Assembly: GCA_031769625.1 (NCBI GenBank)
Contig: JAUIMM010000584.1
Location: 744,001 to 808,000, forward strand
Length of the DNA stretch: 64,000 nt
Source of the DNA: Taudactylus pleione
Lineage: Eukaryota; Chordata; Amphibia; Anura; Myobatrachidae
Direction of reading: 5' to 3'
In this document: positions 34,284 to 45,690 of the stretch, piece after piece
How the letters are laid out: each line of letters opens with the position of its first letter
Numbering within the stretch: the stretch's first letter is position 1
Translations under genes and position numbers: made by a program
Notes under the pieces: generated by a model
The model's input: only the letters and a program-made list of their open reading frames with translations
Told to the model about the DNA's origin: nothing
The model's database searches: none

Positions 34284-35704
34284 TCAGGCCGCAGGCTTGT
34301 CATCTGGCTTGGGGGCCGGACGTCTGGTACTCCATGCCTGTTTCCGGGGCTTGACCGATTTCTTAGGGCCAGCCTGTCGAGGAAACGACTGTGGTTTGGG
34401 CCTGCCCTGGGCCCTAGATGACCGAAAGGACGATGGTCCAGAACCAGAAGGAGCAGCGGCCGACGGGAGACAAGCAGATTTGGCTGCCGCCAGCGTGGCC
34501 ACAATCTTATCCAGATCCGGACCGAAGAGAACTTCTCCGGTAAACGGCAACGCTTCCAGACCTTTCTTGGATCTGCGTCCGCCTTCCAGGATCGCAGCCA
34601 CAAGGTGCGACGAGCAGCTACCGCTGCTGAAGAAATTCTAGACACCAGAGTACTAATGTCTAGAGCCGCCTCGTTGATGTAGGTGGCCGAATCACGGAGA
34701 TTGCCAATCAACTCCGCCTGTTCGGCCGGACAGTCGGATTCATAAGAAGCCTCTAATGAATCCGCCCAGCGCTCCATCGCTCTGGCAACCCAGCAAATGG
34801 CCATAGCCGGCCGTGCTGCCCCCCCTGCAAGGGAATAAGCGGACTTCAGGCAGATTTCTACCTTGCGGTCCGTAGCATCCTTAAGGGAGGACATGGATGG
34901 CATCGGCAATGTGGCACTACGGACAAGACGGGTCACGTGAGAATCCGCGAACGGATAAGCCACCGCCAGGCGTCTCTGCGGCTGGTATCTTTTGCCAGGT
35001 TGTTTCCACGCCTCCTCTAAATGGTCCACCAACTGACCCGAAAGAGGAAAGACTGTGGCATCGCCCTTCACATCTTTGAAAAAGGCATACTTAGATTTAG
35101 CCGCTGGGGGAACTTCGTCCTCAATCACCAAGGCTGTGCGGACCGCCCGAATAAGTCCAGGAATATATACTTTGGACTTAGCATCAGCGTCCTTAGTATG
35201 GAAAGGTTCCTGATCGTAAGGATCCAGAATCTCCCCATCATCAGACGTCCCTTCGTCATCCTCATAAGGAGCGGACAGAGACGCCACCGGCCTTTTATGA
35301 GGCCGCATCACAGACTCCCCTTGCAACACATCCGACAAGTGCTGTACAGAACTCGTCAGGGAGTTAACCCACGCTGGCTCCTGAGAACCCGGGAGCGGGG
35401 AAATAGGGAGACTGTGGGGTACCACCAATTGTCGTGGGAACCCCTGCATGGGTGACGACACCACAGACTGCTGGGACAAACCCATCGGAGTAAACGCGGG
35501 CTGCGGAGCTAACTGGCCCACTAAAGCTGTTAACGCCTGAGCGAAACAAGCCCAGGGCGGCTCCTGTACCGGTGCTGTAACCGTAATAGGCCGCGCCATG
35601 GACAAACACTGCCGGCAAAGGCCCTCCGCGCTACCCTCCCCCTCCGCTAACGGTACTTTGCACGTGGTACACTGTAGCCGGAGGGGAAAATCACTTTCAG
35701 ACAT
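34284..35704 (-). pseudogene. DIRS gag-like protein
   Basis: It starts MSESDFPLRLQCTTCKVPL with paired CxxC motifs (CTTC, then LCRQC), a possible zinc-binding site, followed by a proline-rich part, an acidic stretch (YEDDEGTSDDGEI) and helical sequence ending AARRTLWLRSWKADAD. A 1-nt shift near 34590 moves the true C-terminus (LEALPFTGEVLFGPDLD to PKPDDKPAA, stop at 34284) to another frame. As a result the gag start runs on artificially into the RT frame, giving one 1338-codon chimeric frame (31688-35704). The protein likely forms the RNA-packaging particle. Confidence 0.8.
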
Positions 35705-36637
35705 TATGGCACCACGTATGTGACCTCTCTCACCAATTAAGTATTAAATAGGCGAGAGACCACCCTGCAGCACCGCACCGCAAGGGCTTTAGCAGAAAGA
35801 ACAGGGACAGTAATAAAGCTGACAGTTTAGAGAAGAAAAGTTACAGGCAGCGCTAGCACAGTCACATACAATGCAGAGAAATAACAATTCCTGCACTAAC
35901 AGCGCTGATCACTCAACTACACAGACACAGGGCCTGGTAGGACACAGCGCTGCATACACAGACCTGAGCCACAGCGGAGGAGAGGTATGCGGGGGGACCC
36001 AGACCACGATGCTTCCTTCCAGACTTCCAGCAGCGTTCACCATGCGTTGCAGAGAAGATGGCCGCCGAGGAGCAGAGAGAAGCTGGCCTGGGGGAGGAGC
36101 GCTGACACAGGACCAGTCAGCACAGTGCAGAGAGGGCTGTGTGCAGCGGGGGAGGCGCCGGCTGTGAGACAGGGAAGGCGCGCTCCCCTGGCATGCATTT
36201 AACCCCTGGGACGCCGCAGCGCTACCGCTCTGCTGCGGTCCGCTGTCCCAGGGGGTAGTGGAAGCGCAGGTTGGTCGCCTGGCTCCACGCTGCAGCCAGT
36301 CCCCAGGGAGCCCCCTGCCTGGGGACTTAGGACCATGTGATCAGCGGGGACCCACCGTGGGACCCCGCTGCTTACCTCTGTCCCCCTTGAATCCGGCCAT
36401 GGTCCGGAGCATCTGGGGTCACCGCTAGCTGTGACCCCAGACGCCCACCAGCATCCCCGGATCAGTACCAGCGTTCTGGTACCGGCGGGGTGTAGGGAAG
36501 ACAGCATGGACGTCAGGACTGACTGTCCATGCTGTTCATCCAGATGTGCAGCCACAGCTGCATGAAGAAAAAGCTTCAGGGGCTCTTCTAGCCCCCACTC
36601 CAACAGGTGCACCCGACTCCGGCCGGGCACCAAACTA
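35705..36637 (-). other. DIRS 5' leader
   Basis: Between gag and the terminal repeat is a GC-rich leader alignable with 9194-9860 of the other DIRS copy. Both hold an AGGTAAGC donor-like site (minus strand near 36370; plus strand near 9432). Frames here such as 36199-36738 are non-coding leader. Confidence 0.6.
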
Positions 36638-36789
36638 AACTGAGGTGCCTTGGCCCGGGGGCGGGGTATAGGAGGGGGACCTAGTGCATCCTGGGAGGCT
36701 GAAAGCTTAACTCTTTGGTGCCCTGCGACTGACGTCACACCTATACCCCAAGGTATCCTGTGGATACCCTATGGACCCTGAAGTAGAAA
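36638..36789. repeat. DIRS terminal inverted repeat (plus-strand right end)
   Basis: Complement of 31062-31210; ends GGACCCTGAAGTAGAAA. It is the upstream end relative to transcription. Confidence 0.9.
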
Positions 36790-36872
36790 GTAGAAGTATA
36801 AATGGAAGACACTCTTTCCTATCCTTGTGGTCAATGACCTTTTATTAAACATCCATTCACATTACCTTAGGC

Positions 36873-37372
36873 TAGTGTTTCCCAACCTCTGTCCTCAAGG
36901 CGCACTAAAGCTGGCCACACATCTACAGATTATCTGTCCAACCAGCCATTGGTTGGAATGAAAATCTGGTAAGGTATGAAAGCAAATGACACTCAGCAAT
37001 TTGCTCCCAAACGCCGGAAAATGGCCAAAAATTGTTGTTTGAACAAATTGTTCAGATCAAACATTTAACAAACTTGTCTGAGCGACCATTTTCATCTGTT
37101 TTCTGGCATTTAGGAGCAAATTTCTTATCACCATTCACTCCCATGCGTTACCAGATTTTCATTCCAACTAATCAACTAGTTGACTGGTTGGTCAGATAAT
37201 CTTTAGATGTGTGGCCAGCTTAACAGTCCAGATTTTAGTGATATCCATGCTTGCGCACAGATGGTTAAATCAAAATAACTGAGGTACTAATTAAGACACA
37301 TGTGCTCAACTATGGCTATCCTTAAAACCTGGACTGTTAGTGTGCCTTGAGGACCGTGGTTGGGAACCCCTG
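36873..37372. mobile_element. hAT MITE, TSD CCTTAGGC, interrupted
   Basis: The ends TAGTGTTTCCCAACC and GGTTGGGAACCCCTG are inverted repeats with exact CCTTAGGC on both sides (36865-36872, 37373-37380). The inverted repeat continues inward (TCCTCAAGG / CCTTGAGGA). A Harbinger-type MITE sits inside at 36909-37220. Confidence 0.85.
36909..37220. mobile_element. nested Harbinger-type MITE, TSD TAA
   Basis: The ends AGCTGGCCACACATCTA and TAGATGTGTGGCCAGCT are perfect inverted repeats, flanked by TAA (36906-36908, 37221-37223). Removing it restores the outer hAT sequence GCACTAACAGTCC. 312 bp. Confidence 0.85.
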
Positions 37373-37380
37373 CCTTAGGC

Positions 37381-38694
37381 ATATGACTAAACTTGAGTGG
37401 GTTTGACTTCCTCACCCACCCTAAAAGATCATAGTAGTTTAAGATAATAGTTTCTGTTATTGATGAGCGGTTGTCCTGATAAGAAGCATTTGTAGCTAGA
37501 AAACTTACCCTCATCATGTTTCTTTTGGTTCCTGCTCCTAATATTAATGTATCAATTGTTAATGGGATTTATATAATCTTGACTATTAATACTCCCCTCT
37601 CCCAACTTTCACGCCAGCAACACATTTTTTATCAATTAAACACCCGCCACAGTACAATGTCTTTTTTCCTTGCTTTACTCTTTTTAAAAAAAATAAATAA
37701 CCAGACTTGGGTCTGTTTTAACATCGGAATCAGACCCGAGAGGTCCTGATATTTAGAAGGGAAACAATGCCGCAGAGAACATGTTGACCTAATGTAAGAG
37801 ATTCTGTGGAAGCTAATATTGGCAGAAGAGAGCAGCCAAGGAATGTACGGACTGTGCTTGTCCCTCCGCAGATAAATAGCCCTGCAGAAGATGAGTTTCC
37901 CGCTCTGTATTATCAGATGGAAGAAGGAATGTGGAATAAAATTGAGCAATCCAGAACGGAAATTATACTTGTGTTATCCAATGCTCAAATTTTCGTTGCT
38001 TTGTAGCCACAACATCCTGCTTCCATTTCATTGTTATAATAGCTTTAGCATGTTGCATTCATTTTAAATGAAATAAAACTCTAGATATAGTTTACTTTTT
38101 GCTGACACTAACTAAACTAAAGTGTTTGGGTTTCCTAGATACATGGTGGCAGCCATTATGTGGGTGGAAGCAATGTTCAAAATATGAGATAGCTTGGCTT
38201 TGGGGTTACATTTTCTCTCTGGACCATTATTTCCTTGTTCATGTCCAGGCCTGCAAAATATGTGTTCTACTGAGCAAGGTACTACTGTAGCTCTGACTGG
38301 TTCTTTCCTACCTAGTAGATGACCTCTAGCACTAATCTTTATGCATAGCCAGCAACTCGCCAGTCACACTATTGGAAGGTCCTGACATGCTGAATGGTAA
38401 TTGGCCAGCTATATCCCACAGTCAGAGTCCTAGGACTGCTGGAGGGGTCATTTATTTGTATCAGTATTGTGTCACTACCAGAGATGTGGTCTCTGCATTG
38501 TTTTGAAGGCTTTTCATGGTAAAGCCACCAGAGGTTTTGGGTCAGCTGTAATGTATAGCCACCTGAAAATTGTGGTCTGAAAGTGAAATTGTAGTAGGGA
38601 TTTCTGGATCTTCATGGTATAGTGACTTCTAGAACAGGACTGGCAATGTACTGTGGTTCTAAGCATGTTGTCTGAGCATATACATTGGAACTAT
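37381..38694. other. non-coding, nothing recognised
   Basis: AT-rich. Short frames such as 37806-38006 lack splice sites or family features. Confidence 0.5.
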
Positions 38695-39184
38695 GGGCCT
38701 GATTAAGAGTTGTATGCTATGCCAGTATTTTCACAGCTAAGAGATAATCGTCAATCTGCGCTTACGTCTAAGTCACACTGCGCATACGTCAAGGTTCATT
38801 ACCATATCCGCTTGCAGCGGCTATTTATTCGCAGTGTGATTGACAGCCAGGGAGCGTTTTGGGGAGTGGCGGTAAAGAACGCAGGTGTGTCACATCCTTC
38901 TACTGCAGTCTTCTATGCAAGACATATGGCTCCAGCGTCTTAGATCCCTGGGGCCTTCTGCGGGACCATAGGCTTATTCAGGACCGCGACAATCGAATGA
39001 TCTGTGACCAATGCTGCGTCTCTGTACACAGATACTGCAACATTTTACGCAGAGGCTTAGATTTGCAAAGCTGCATGTGAGCGTCTCGTACATCTGGCGG
39101 CAGAGGCGGCGACACTTGCATATTTTCACATAGCAGCTGCGTTCACATACAACACACATTAGCGTACGACTCTGAATCAGACCT
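38695..39184. mobile_element. MITE related to the GGGCCTGATT family, TSD TAT
   Basis: The ends GGGCCTGATTAAGAG and CTCTGAATCAGACCT are imperfect inverted repeats with TAT on both sides (38692-38694, 39185-39187). The inner GTACGACTCTGAATCAG and GCAGTGTGATTGACAG motifs recur in 49153-49751, 53701-54286 and 57880-58262. Confidence 0.7.
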
Positions 39185-39187
39185 TAT

Positions 39188-40074
39188 GTTAACAAGCCAA
39201 AATTTGATAAGCCTTCCCCTGTTAACTAAGAACACCTGACATTACTGCCGCACGAGTCACTAGTGAATTGAATATTGGTTCAGACCACAATTTTGGCACC
39301 GTGAGCTCCCGAGTGTGTAAGTATAAGGAACACTTTAAGCAAAGCTGTTTTTATCCATGTCTTCACCCATGACCTACAATACGGCGTATTATTGTGCACT
39401 TTGCTACCCCCATCTGTTATTTTAATCAGCACATTTATTTAGCTTAAACTGACAAGAGGAAACCCTCTGAAGGAAAGCAGGAGATGGGAAGGAAGAGTTT
39501 AATTCTCCGGAATGACAGACACCATTTCCCCGGTTTTACCGTTACAAATAAAACATGGCCCATACATTAGAGGAACACCACATTAAAAACTTACTTGTTT
39601 TAAAAACAATTATACTGCGCAAATAAATTCTTCATGAATGAAATATTGATTCTAATGTCTGAGATGCTTTTTATAAAATATACAATTGGTAAAGTGCTTT
39701 TGTGGAAATGTTTTCTCTCTCGAGTTAGATGTGATAATTGATGTTAGTGGGAGCAAACAGACACGGCTGCATGTTATGCCCCCTTTCCATGCAGAAAGAG
39801 GGCTCTTCTGCATATTCAGGTACTGTTAGATAGTAGGGTCACACATTTGCTAAACATTTGCTATGGGCTCGTTACACGTTACATTTAATTTTGATGAAAA
39901 ATGTTTTGAGTAAAAGTTGTATAACTTTTTGATAAAGTACAAATAAACTTTGCAGTGAGATGGGATTGTTGCCATTTAAATACTCAGTGTAAAAGGCATT
40001 TATATATTAATACAAGTTCCACTACATATGAAGAGATATTTCCGGATTATATTAACAGAGCTGATAGCATACAT
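39188..40074. other. non-coding, nothing recognised
   Basis: AT-rich sequence without a supported feature. Confidence 0.5.
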
Positions 40075-40082
40075 GTTTGGGG

Positions 40083-40452
40083 CATTCTTGCCTACTCTCC
40101 CGATTCGGCCAGGTGCCTCCCAAATATCGGATGGTGCTCCCAGTCCCCTGGAAAAGTAGGCAAGCCTCCAGGCACACCCCCCCAGACCCACCCGCAATTC
40201 CCAGACAAACCCTCGCAACGGGGGCGATGACTCGATTCGCGATCAATCTCGTCATCATGACCCCACCCCTTGCTCCACAATGCTGGTGATCTCAGCACTG
40301 TATAGCGGGGCCAAACTGACGTGATGACATGGCCACATCCCCCGCTCCGTCCCTATTGCCGGGAATAATATCCCCGGCCGTGTCAGGCTCCAGTGCTTGG
40401 CCGACGTGGCTGCCCCCTCCCAGATGGGGCTGCCAGAATGTCGGCAAGCATG
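40083..40452. mobile_element. hAT MITE (CTTGCC...GGCAAG family), TSD GTTTGGG(G/T)
   Basis: The ends CATTCTTGCCTACTCTCCCG and AATGTCGGCAAGCATG are inverted repeats with 7 of 8 matching flanking bases (40075-40082 and 40453-40460). The same family is at 48013-48330 with an exact duplication. Non-coding. Confidence 0.8.
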
Positions 40453-40460
40453 GTTTGGGT

Positions 40461-42309
40461 TATTAGGAATAGTTTGTTAGGTAGTGGATATTTTGCAGTT
40501 TTCTCCTAAAACACTGTTTGACTTAGCTTCTCTAATGGTTTAAATTAATCATAAGAGTGAGAGGACATCATAAGTATAGTGCAGAGGTCACGATCTCATG
40601 CCTCATATGTGGGTGAGAATTGAAGGCCTAGTGCAGAGGAATATTCTGTGTACCCTCCAGCAAAGCCGGAAATATTCCTTATGATCTTCTTTAAATTACA
40701 CTGTACCGAATATGAAATGTTTTTGGTGTGTTTCAGTGCCTAATATGCACTTTACACATTGCCCTAGCTATATCCAGCTCCGTCCATTGGCAGGTGTTTT
40801 GTCCCTGCAGCTACGATCATCCTGACATGCAAATCCATGCACTTACCTGTGACGGACTTTTGTAGTTTGTAAGTGTCTCTTAGCGGGTTTGCATCCTGCC
40901 AATTTACTAAGGTCAATACCTGCCAAAAAAGCAACAAACCCTTGGGTAGAACATGAATCGTCATCCCAATTTTTTTTTTATTATTTTTTTTTAATATCAA
41001 AAGTATATGGTCCTGAGCAGACCACTGCAATCTATGGGCCTTCCAGGGTGAAGATGGGGTTGTGGCACGAAACTGTTTGCAAAAGGGAGCCGGTTCGTGC
41101 ATGTTTTATGGGAGTTCCAGGGGTGTGTGTGTCTCAGAGGCCATTTTTAGAGAGAAAGTTGGCCCGGCATCTGTGCAGCCCAGGACTTACTCGAGGAGTC
41201 GATGTGCATCTGATGTTGCGTCGATGGTGGTGTGTTCTCAACCCTTGAAGAATACGCACATAACAAAGATAGGGGAAGTGGGTGTAGCAACATTTGCTCA
41301 GTCCATCGAACACTGTTTCAGGCGAGGAGTCATTAGCATATTTTTGCACATAAATTGCAACTGCTATCACAGCAGCAAATGTAATAGCGTACAACTTTGA
41401 ATCAGGCTCTTATTCCTAATCAATAACAGTGCAAATTTCTGAAGCTTCATCTCCAGACTACAATTTATCGACCTAACCTGCACAAACTAGCTTCAAAAAA
41501 GAAAGGGCAAGGAAACCGCTAACACTTTTAGTACAAAATAGTACAATAGCAGTACCCAGTACTGATGTTTCTGTATATACTGGGCGTCTTTATGCCACAC
41601 AGAGCGAGATGCTCCAAAGTATAGTATTTTTCTTTCAAATTTAGCATTTAATCACATCATAGACGTAGTGAAAAGCCGCTCACAGTGCACTAGAGATGCT
41701 AGACTGCAAATGTAACCGCACAGGAACTTCTTTAATGCACATAGAAAGATGCAGATGACGCACAGCTAAACTTGGCTTGTGGGAAAAGCTGCGGCTGCTC
41801 GATCGGAGCTCTATTTACACAGATTCAGATTCTCTTCCACAGAGATGTATAAATGTCACACATCCTAGTGATCAGTGAATGCTAGAGGTGCAGTTCTGTC
41901 GCTCTTTTTTTTTTTTTTTTTTTAGATAAAATGCATATTTTAAGATAAAAAGATGCTTGGTGCAGTCAAGAGGGGCTATTTGGCAAGAGTGAAGCCACAG
42001 TTAGAACAGACATATCTGTATTTACTTTGTTAAATGTTTTTCAGATTTTTTTTATATATTGTAATGGTGACAGCACTTTGGAAACTTTTTTGGCTTGTAA
42101 TGTTGAATGCTTGCACCCAAAGAGAACAAGGTTGACTACCCCTGCTCTAGATAATGGAAACAAAGCACGTTATTTGTACTAAAATTGGTTACCAAAAACA
42201 AGCATGCTGAATGTATAATAGTTTTGTTGAGCCTATCTTTGATTCGCCTTTCCTCCTCTGTATTCTCTACATGAGAAGATGGTGAAGGGTACCCTGGCTC
42301 CTCTCTGTA
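40461..42309. other. non-coding; end fragment of a GGGCCTGATT-type MITE near 41400
   Basis: AGCGTACAACTTTGAATCAGG at 41385-41408 resembles the right end of 38695-39184, but no matching left end was found. Long poly-T tracts near 40970-40995 and 41907-41925. No gene. Confidence 0.4.
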
Positions 42310-42600
42310 TATTGTATTAGACTATGGGTCACACCTATACTGATGGAGTGCTATATTAGTCAGCATACAAGTTGTCATAATATCCGCCACCTTTTTAGGC
42401 GCATGGAGGAGCACTCCACCAGATTTGTCAAGGCACCTAAACCTGCTTTTCAAAAGCCCAAAAATGCATTCTATCATGGCTCTAATGGATTTGTATGCCT
42501 CATTATATTTTGGGGTGCCAGAGTCTATGGGCTTTAACATAGGCATCAGTAAATAGGCATGACACCCATACGCTGAAACGCCTGAAATTATACAGAGCAA
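42310..42600 (-). pseudogene. HARBI1-like Harbinger transposase, C-terminal fragment
   Basis: The minus frame reads MLKPIDSGTPKYNEAYKSIR, then AMIECIFGLLKSRFRCLDKS and APKKVADIMTTCMLTNIALH. The ECIFGLLKSRFRCL block matches the position of the catalytic Glu in PIF/Harbinger nucleases. The upstream Asp-containing blocks are not found in the next kilobase, so it is a 3' fragment. It differs clearly from the transposase at 45.7-48.7 kb and so represents a second Harbinger lineage. Upstream frame 42621-42851 shows no recognisable domain. Confidence 0.75.
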
Positions 42601-43971
42601 GCAAGTTGAAATCAGTAAAACTATATTGCATTTAGGTCATGATAAGCAAAGGCCAAAAACTTTACTTGCACCAAAGAATGTTTCTTGCACAAATCTGAGA
42701 GCCGATAGAAAGCTACCTTTAGGTTCTGCCACTCTGACTCTTGGTGGAAGAAGTAGATAATTTTTTTAATGAAAATGTTGCTTATGTAATCCCTAACATT
42801 TGTGAGCTCACAGACAGAAATTAGCTTGTGCCTATAAAATGTAGGGCACACAATAATTTGTGCATCATAATTACTTTCTTACATAGGCTTTGCATGATCT
42901 CCTGACCAAGCTCGAAAAACATGCCTAGCACAGCACCTGGACTGATTCTGGTTGTGGTGAAGATGCTCCTCCTACTCTACTCTCCTCAAAAATGCATAGG
43001 TCCTACTGTAATTGTAGCTACAGTCAAACACACTTTCAAACCTTGTCATTTTTGTAGCCTCCCACAATTAAAAGCGGCCTTGGGCAGGTTCTTATAGGCT
43101 CCTAAATGTGTCCTAATAGCACACATGTACTGTATGCTAGTAGGCATAGGTGCATGATTTCACATATTTCACCACCTGATGCACCACTTTAGTTTAGCAT
43201 TCTTTTAGGACGAGTTTTGTACATTTTGAAACTTACCAACTATTACATTCGGCAACTTGTACTTTGAACAATGGAAAAATCGGGGAGGTGACACGTGTTT
43301 CGAATTGTCCGTTTTCTGCCTGTTTAACCACTATTACATATGGCAGTTTGCAAATCGCTGCAAATACACCAGAAATCCAATTAAATAAAAAAATCTGAGA
43401 CTATTACATGAAGTATAGCAGCTTCATACATAGACTGAACTGGAATGCGGTTTCTATACTCAGTTTTGTGTGTGTGTGATGGCAGCAATACTTGCCTCTC
43501 CTCCAGAGAGGTTATGAAAAGGAGTTAATGAGTTTGTAGGAAGACAGCTAAGAAAATGATTACCTAATGCACGCTTAAAGATGCTTAACTTGATATTTAA
43601 AGGAAAAAAACATGCCTTGTTAGATTGCTGATGTAAATGTTCTATAACAGAGAGTCTAGATTGATCAATCTGTCTACACAGTCACCTACTTTTAATTAGA
43701 GATGAGCGGTTCAGTTTTGCTAAAAACCAAACACACCATAACTTTGGGGTTCCGAGTCCTGGCTTGGGTCTCCTCACCAAGCTCGGATCTAAAAACCGAA
43801 TCTTGTGTATTTTGGATTGTGTTTACTGTAAGTCCCAGGTGCTGTGAGGTAGTCAAAATTGACTGGAACTGAATGTTATTGATGTTAATACTATAGGAAC
43901 AAAAACAGATCCAAGTTACATGATTTTAGTGGTTTTTAGAAAATTTTAAAGAAAACAAGATTTCAGACTAA
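42601..43971. other. non-coding; possible remains of the same Harbinger copy and another repeat
   Basis: No clear coding motif. From about 43695 the phrase GAGATGAGCGGTTCAG begins what looks like another dispersed repeat, into which the 5.1-kb Harbinger inserted at 43972. Confidence 0.4.
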
Positions 43972-44329
43972 AGCTGCCCACACACATAGCGATTTTTTAC
44001 ACTATTTCGACGAATCATGACAACAAATCGTGTAAAATATGTCCAAATCATGCGTTTCTACTCACGATCATGATGCCAATGCGCGTCCCCGCTCGTCGTA
44101 CATCGCATCTTCAGATATGCCTTGCTGTAGGGCAGATTTGCCAATCTGGGACACGATGTGATCCAAATCATGAGTGTTTTTTTTTTTACTTACGATTCAT
44201 CGTACGTTGGGGAATTTGACTGACAGGACCCTGTACACGCCCAATCGCCATCTTTGTGCAGAATCGTGGATAGAAGAAGGAAGCACGATAGAGCCTGCAC
44301 ACCTGAAGTCTGGATTGCAACACTTTGGT

Positions 44330-44620
44330 GAGTATTGGTACTGTATTTAATGCATCCCCACTGCCCACCAATGTGTGCCACCCACTGCATGACTCTGCCA
44401 CCACCCGCCGGAATGAGGTGGACGGGCGGAGGCTGGGTCATGCGTTAACCTCCCACTGCCCACCAATGTGTTCCACCTACCCACCAATGTGTGCCACCCA
44501 CTGCATGACCCAGCCACCACCTGCCGGAATGAGGTGGGCGGTGGCTGGGTCATGCATTAACCTCCCACTGCCCACCAATGTGTGCCACCCACCTACCCAC
44601 CAATGTCACGGGCCACCTAA
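44330..44620. repeat. subterminal tandem repeat of the Harbinger element
   Basis: Units starting CTGCCCACCAATGTGTGCCA at 44361, 44456 and 44568 include CCGGAATGAGGTGG and GGCTGGGTCATGC segments, with spacings of about 95 and 112 bp and an extra CCCACCAATGTGTGCCACCC insertion. It lies between the terminal repeat and the plus-strand gene. Confidence 0.75.
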
Positions 44621-44639
44621 TAAATATCTTCAAAATCAA

Positions 44640-45135
44640 AAAACATTGTAAATACTTTTAAATTGAATAAAAAAAATTAGTTCAATAACAAAAATGAAAA
44701 CATTACAGCAACATCAATACATATCTAAAATTTATTTTTGTTGTTGTGATACATTTGTTTCTGATGTTTGAATATACCACCATAAATAAATGTATGACAA
44801 CAACATAAACAAATACTTTGCAACAACAAAAATAAAACATATTAAAATACATATAAAAACAAATAACTCCTGTAAAAAAAACATTAAAATACAATAAAAA
44901 TACATAACAATCCTTAAAAAAAACATTAAAATACATATAAAAACACATAACAGTCGTGAAAATAACATATTAAAATACATATAAAAACACATTACATTCC
45001 TGTTAAAAATTTTTTAAATACAAATAAAAACGTATTAAAAAACTATAAAAAAAAAAATATTAAAAAAATCTGGAAAACTGTAGAAATATACATTAAAAAT
45101 TTACAGAACAATTCACATTTCTAGATTAATAAAAT
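44640..45135. other. A/T-rich leader inside the Harbinger element
   Basis: Repeated ACATATAAAAACA-type phrases, very A-rich on the plus strand. The frames on the minus strand (MCFYMYFNVFF) are composition artefacts. It ends in a poly-T tract and TACCTAG just before the plus-strand gene start, resembling a 3' splice site after a 5' UTR intron. Confidence 0.45.
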
Positions 45136-45606
45136 GTGCATTTTTTTTTTTACCTAGCAATGTCTATGGGTAGTGAACAGGAGTTTGTGATGGGATTCCT
45201 AGAGATCCTCCAGTCAAAGGAGTGTCTATGGCGGATATCCTGTCAACAGTACCTCAACAAGTCGCAGAAATTGGCAGCTTTGGGGGTGTTGTTGCACTAC
45301 ACCAAAAAGTTCATTGCGGAAGCTGTCCTTAAAGCAGTACGCCAGAAAATCCAAAACCTGTGTACCATCTACATAAAGGAAAAGAGAAAAGTGTATGATT
45401 CAAAAAGCTCTGGTGCAGGCACCGACAACGTGTACCAGCCAACACTGTGGTACTATCACCTCATAAGCTTCATAAGCGAACAGGAGCCACAACGCCAGTC
45501 AGTTGTCCTGATGGCCGAACGAGAGGGAGAAGAGGAGGCGGCAGAAGTGAGTGGACCGTCCGAGGAAATTTTGGTAAGTAAAGACACAGTTCATAAACCA
45601 AAACCT

Positions 45607-45612
45607 TTTATT
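45607..45612 (-). promoter_or_regulatory. polyadenylation signal of the Harbinger transposase
   Basis: AATAAA on the minus strand lies about 45 bp beyond the transposase stop codon (45656-45658), the expected place for a transcript end. It falls inside the intron of the plus-strand gene. Confidence 0.55.
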
Positions 45613-45690
45613 GTTTTTGTAGCTCAATCCCAATTGTCCACTATAGTCATTTATCTCACATACAGTCCTCCTGCCATGGCACCACACGTG

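Larger units (their letters stand above)
31022..36789 (-). mobile_element. DIRS-type retrotransposon, structurally complete, inactive
   Basis: Both terminal inverted repeats and the internal complementary region are present, with gag, RT/RNase H and tyrosine recombinase regions in the usual DIRS order on the minus strand. DIRS elements replicate through circular DNA and integrate with a tyrosine recombinase, so they leave no target duplication, and none is seen. Size (5.77 kb) is normal. Frameshifts in gag, RNase H and YR plus an RT deletion show it cannot be autonomous. Confidence 0.93.

Noticed and set aside
31688..35704. 1338-residue open frame as one genuine protein
   Set aside because: Domain blocks of gag, RNase H and YR continue in other frames, so the frame is a mosaic made by indels in a dead DIRS element.
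44703..44992. minus frames MCFYMYFN... as membrane proteins
   Set aside because: Pure composition effect of an A-rich tract inside the Harbinger element.
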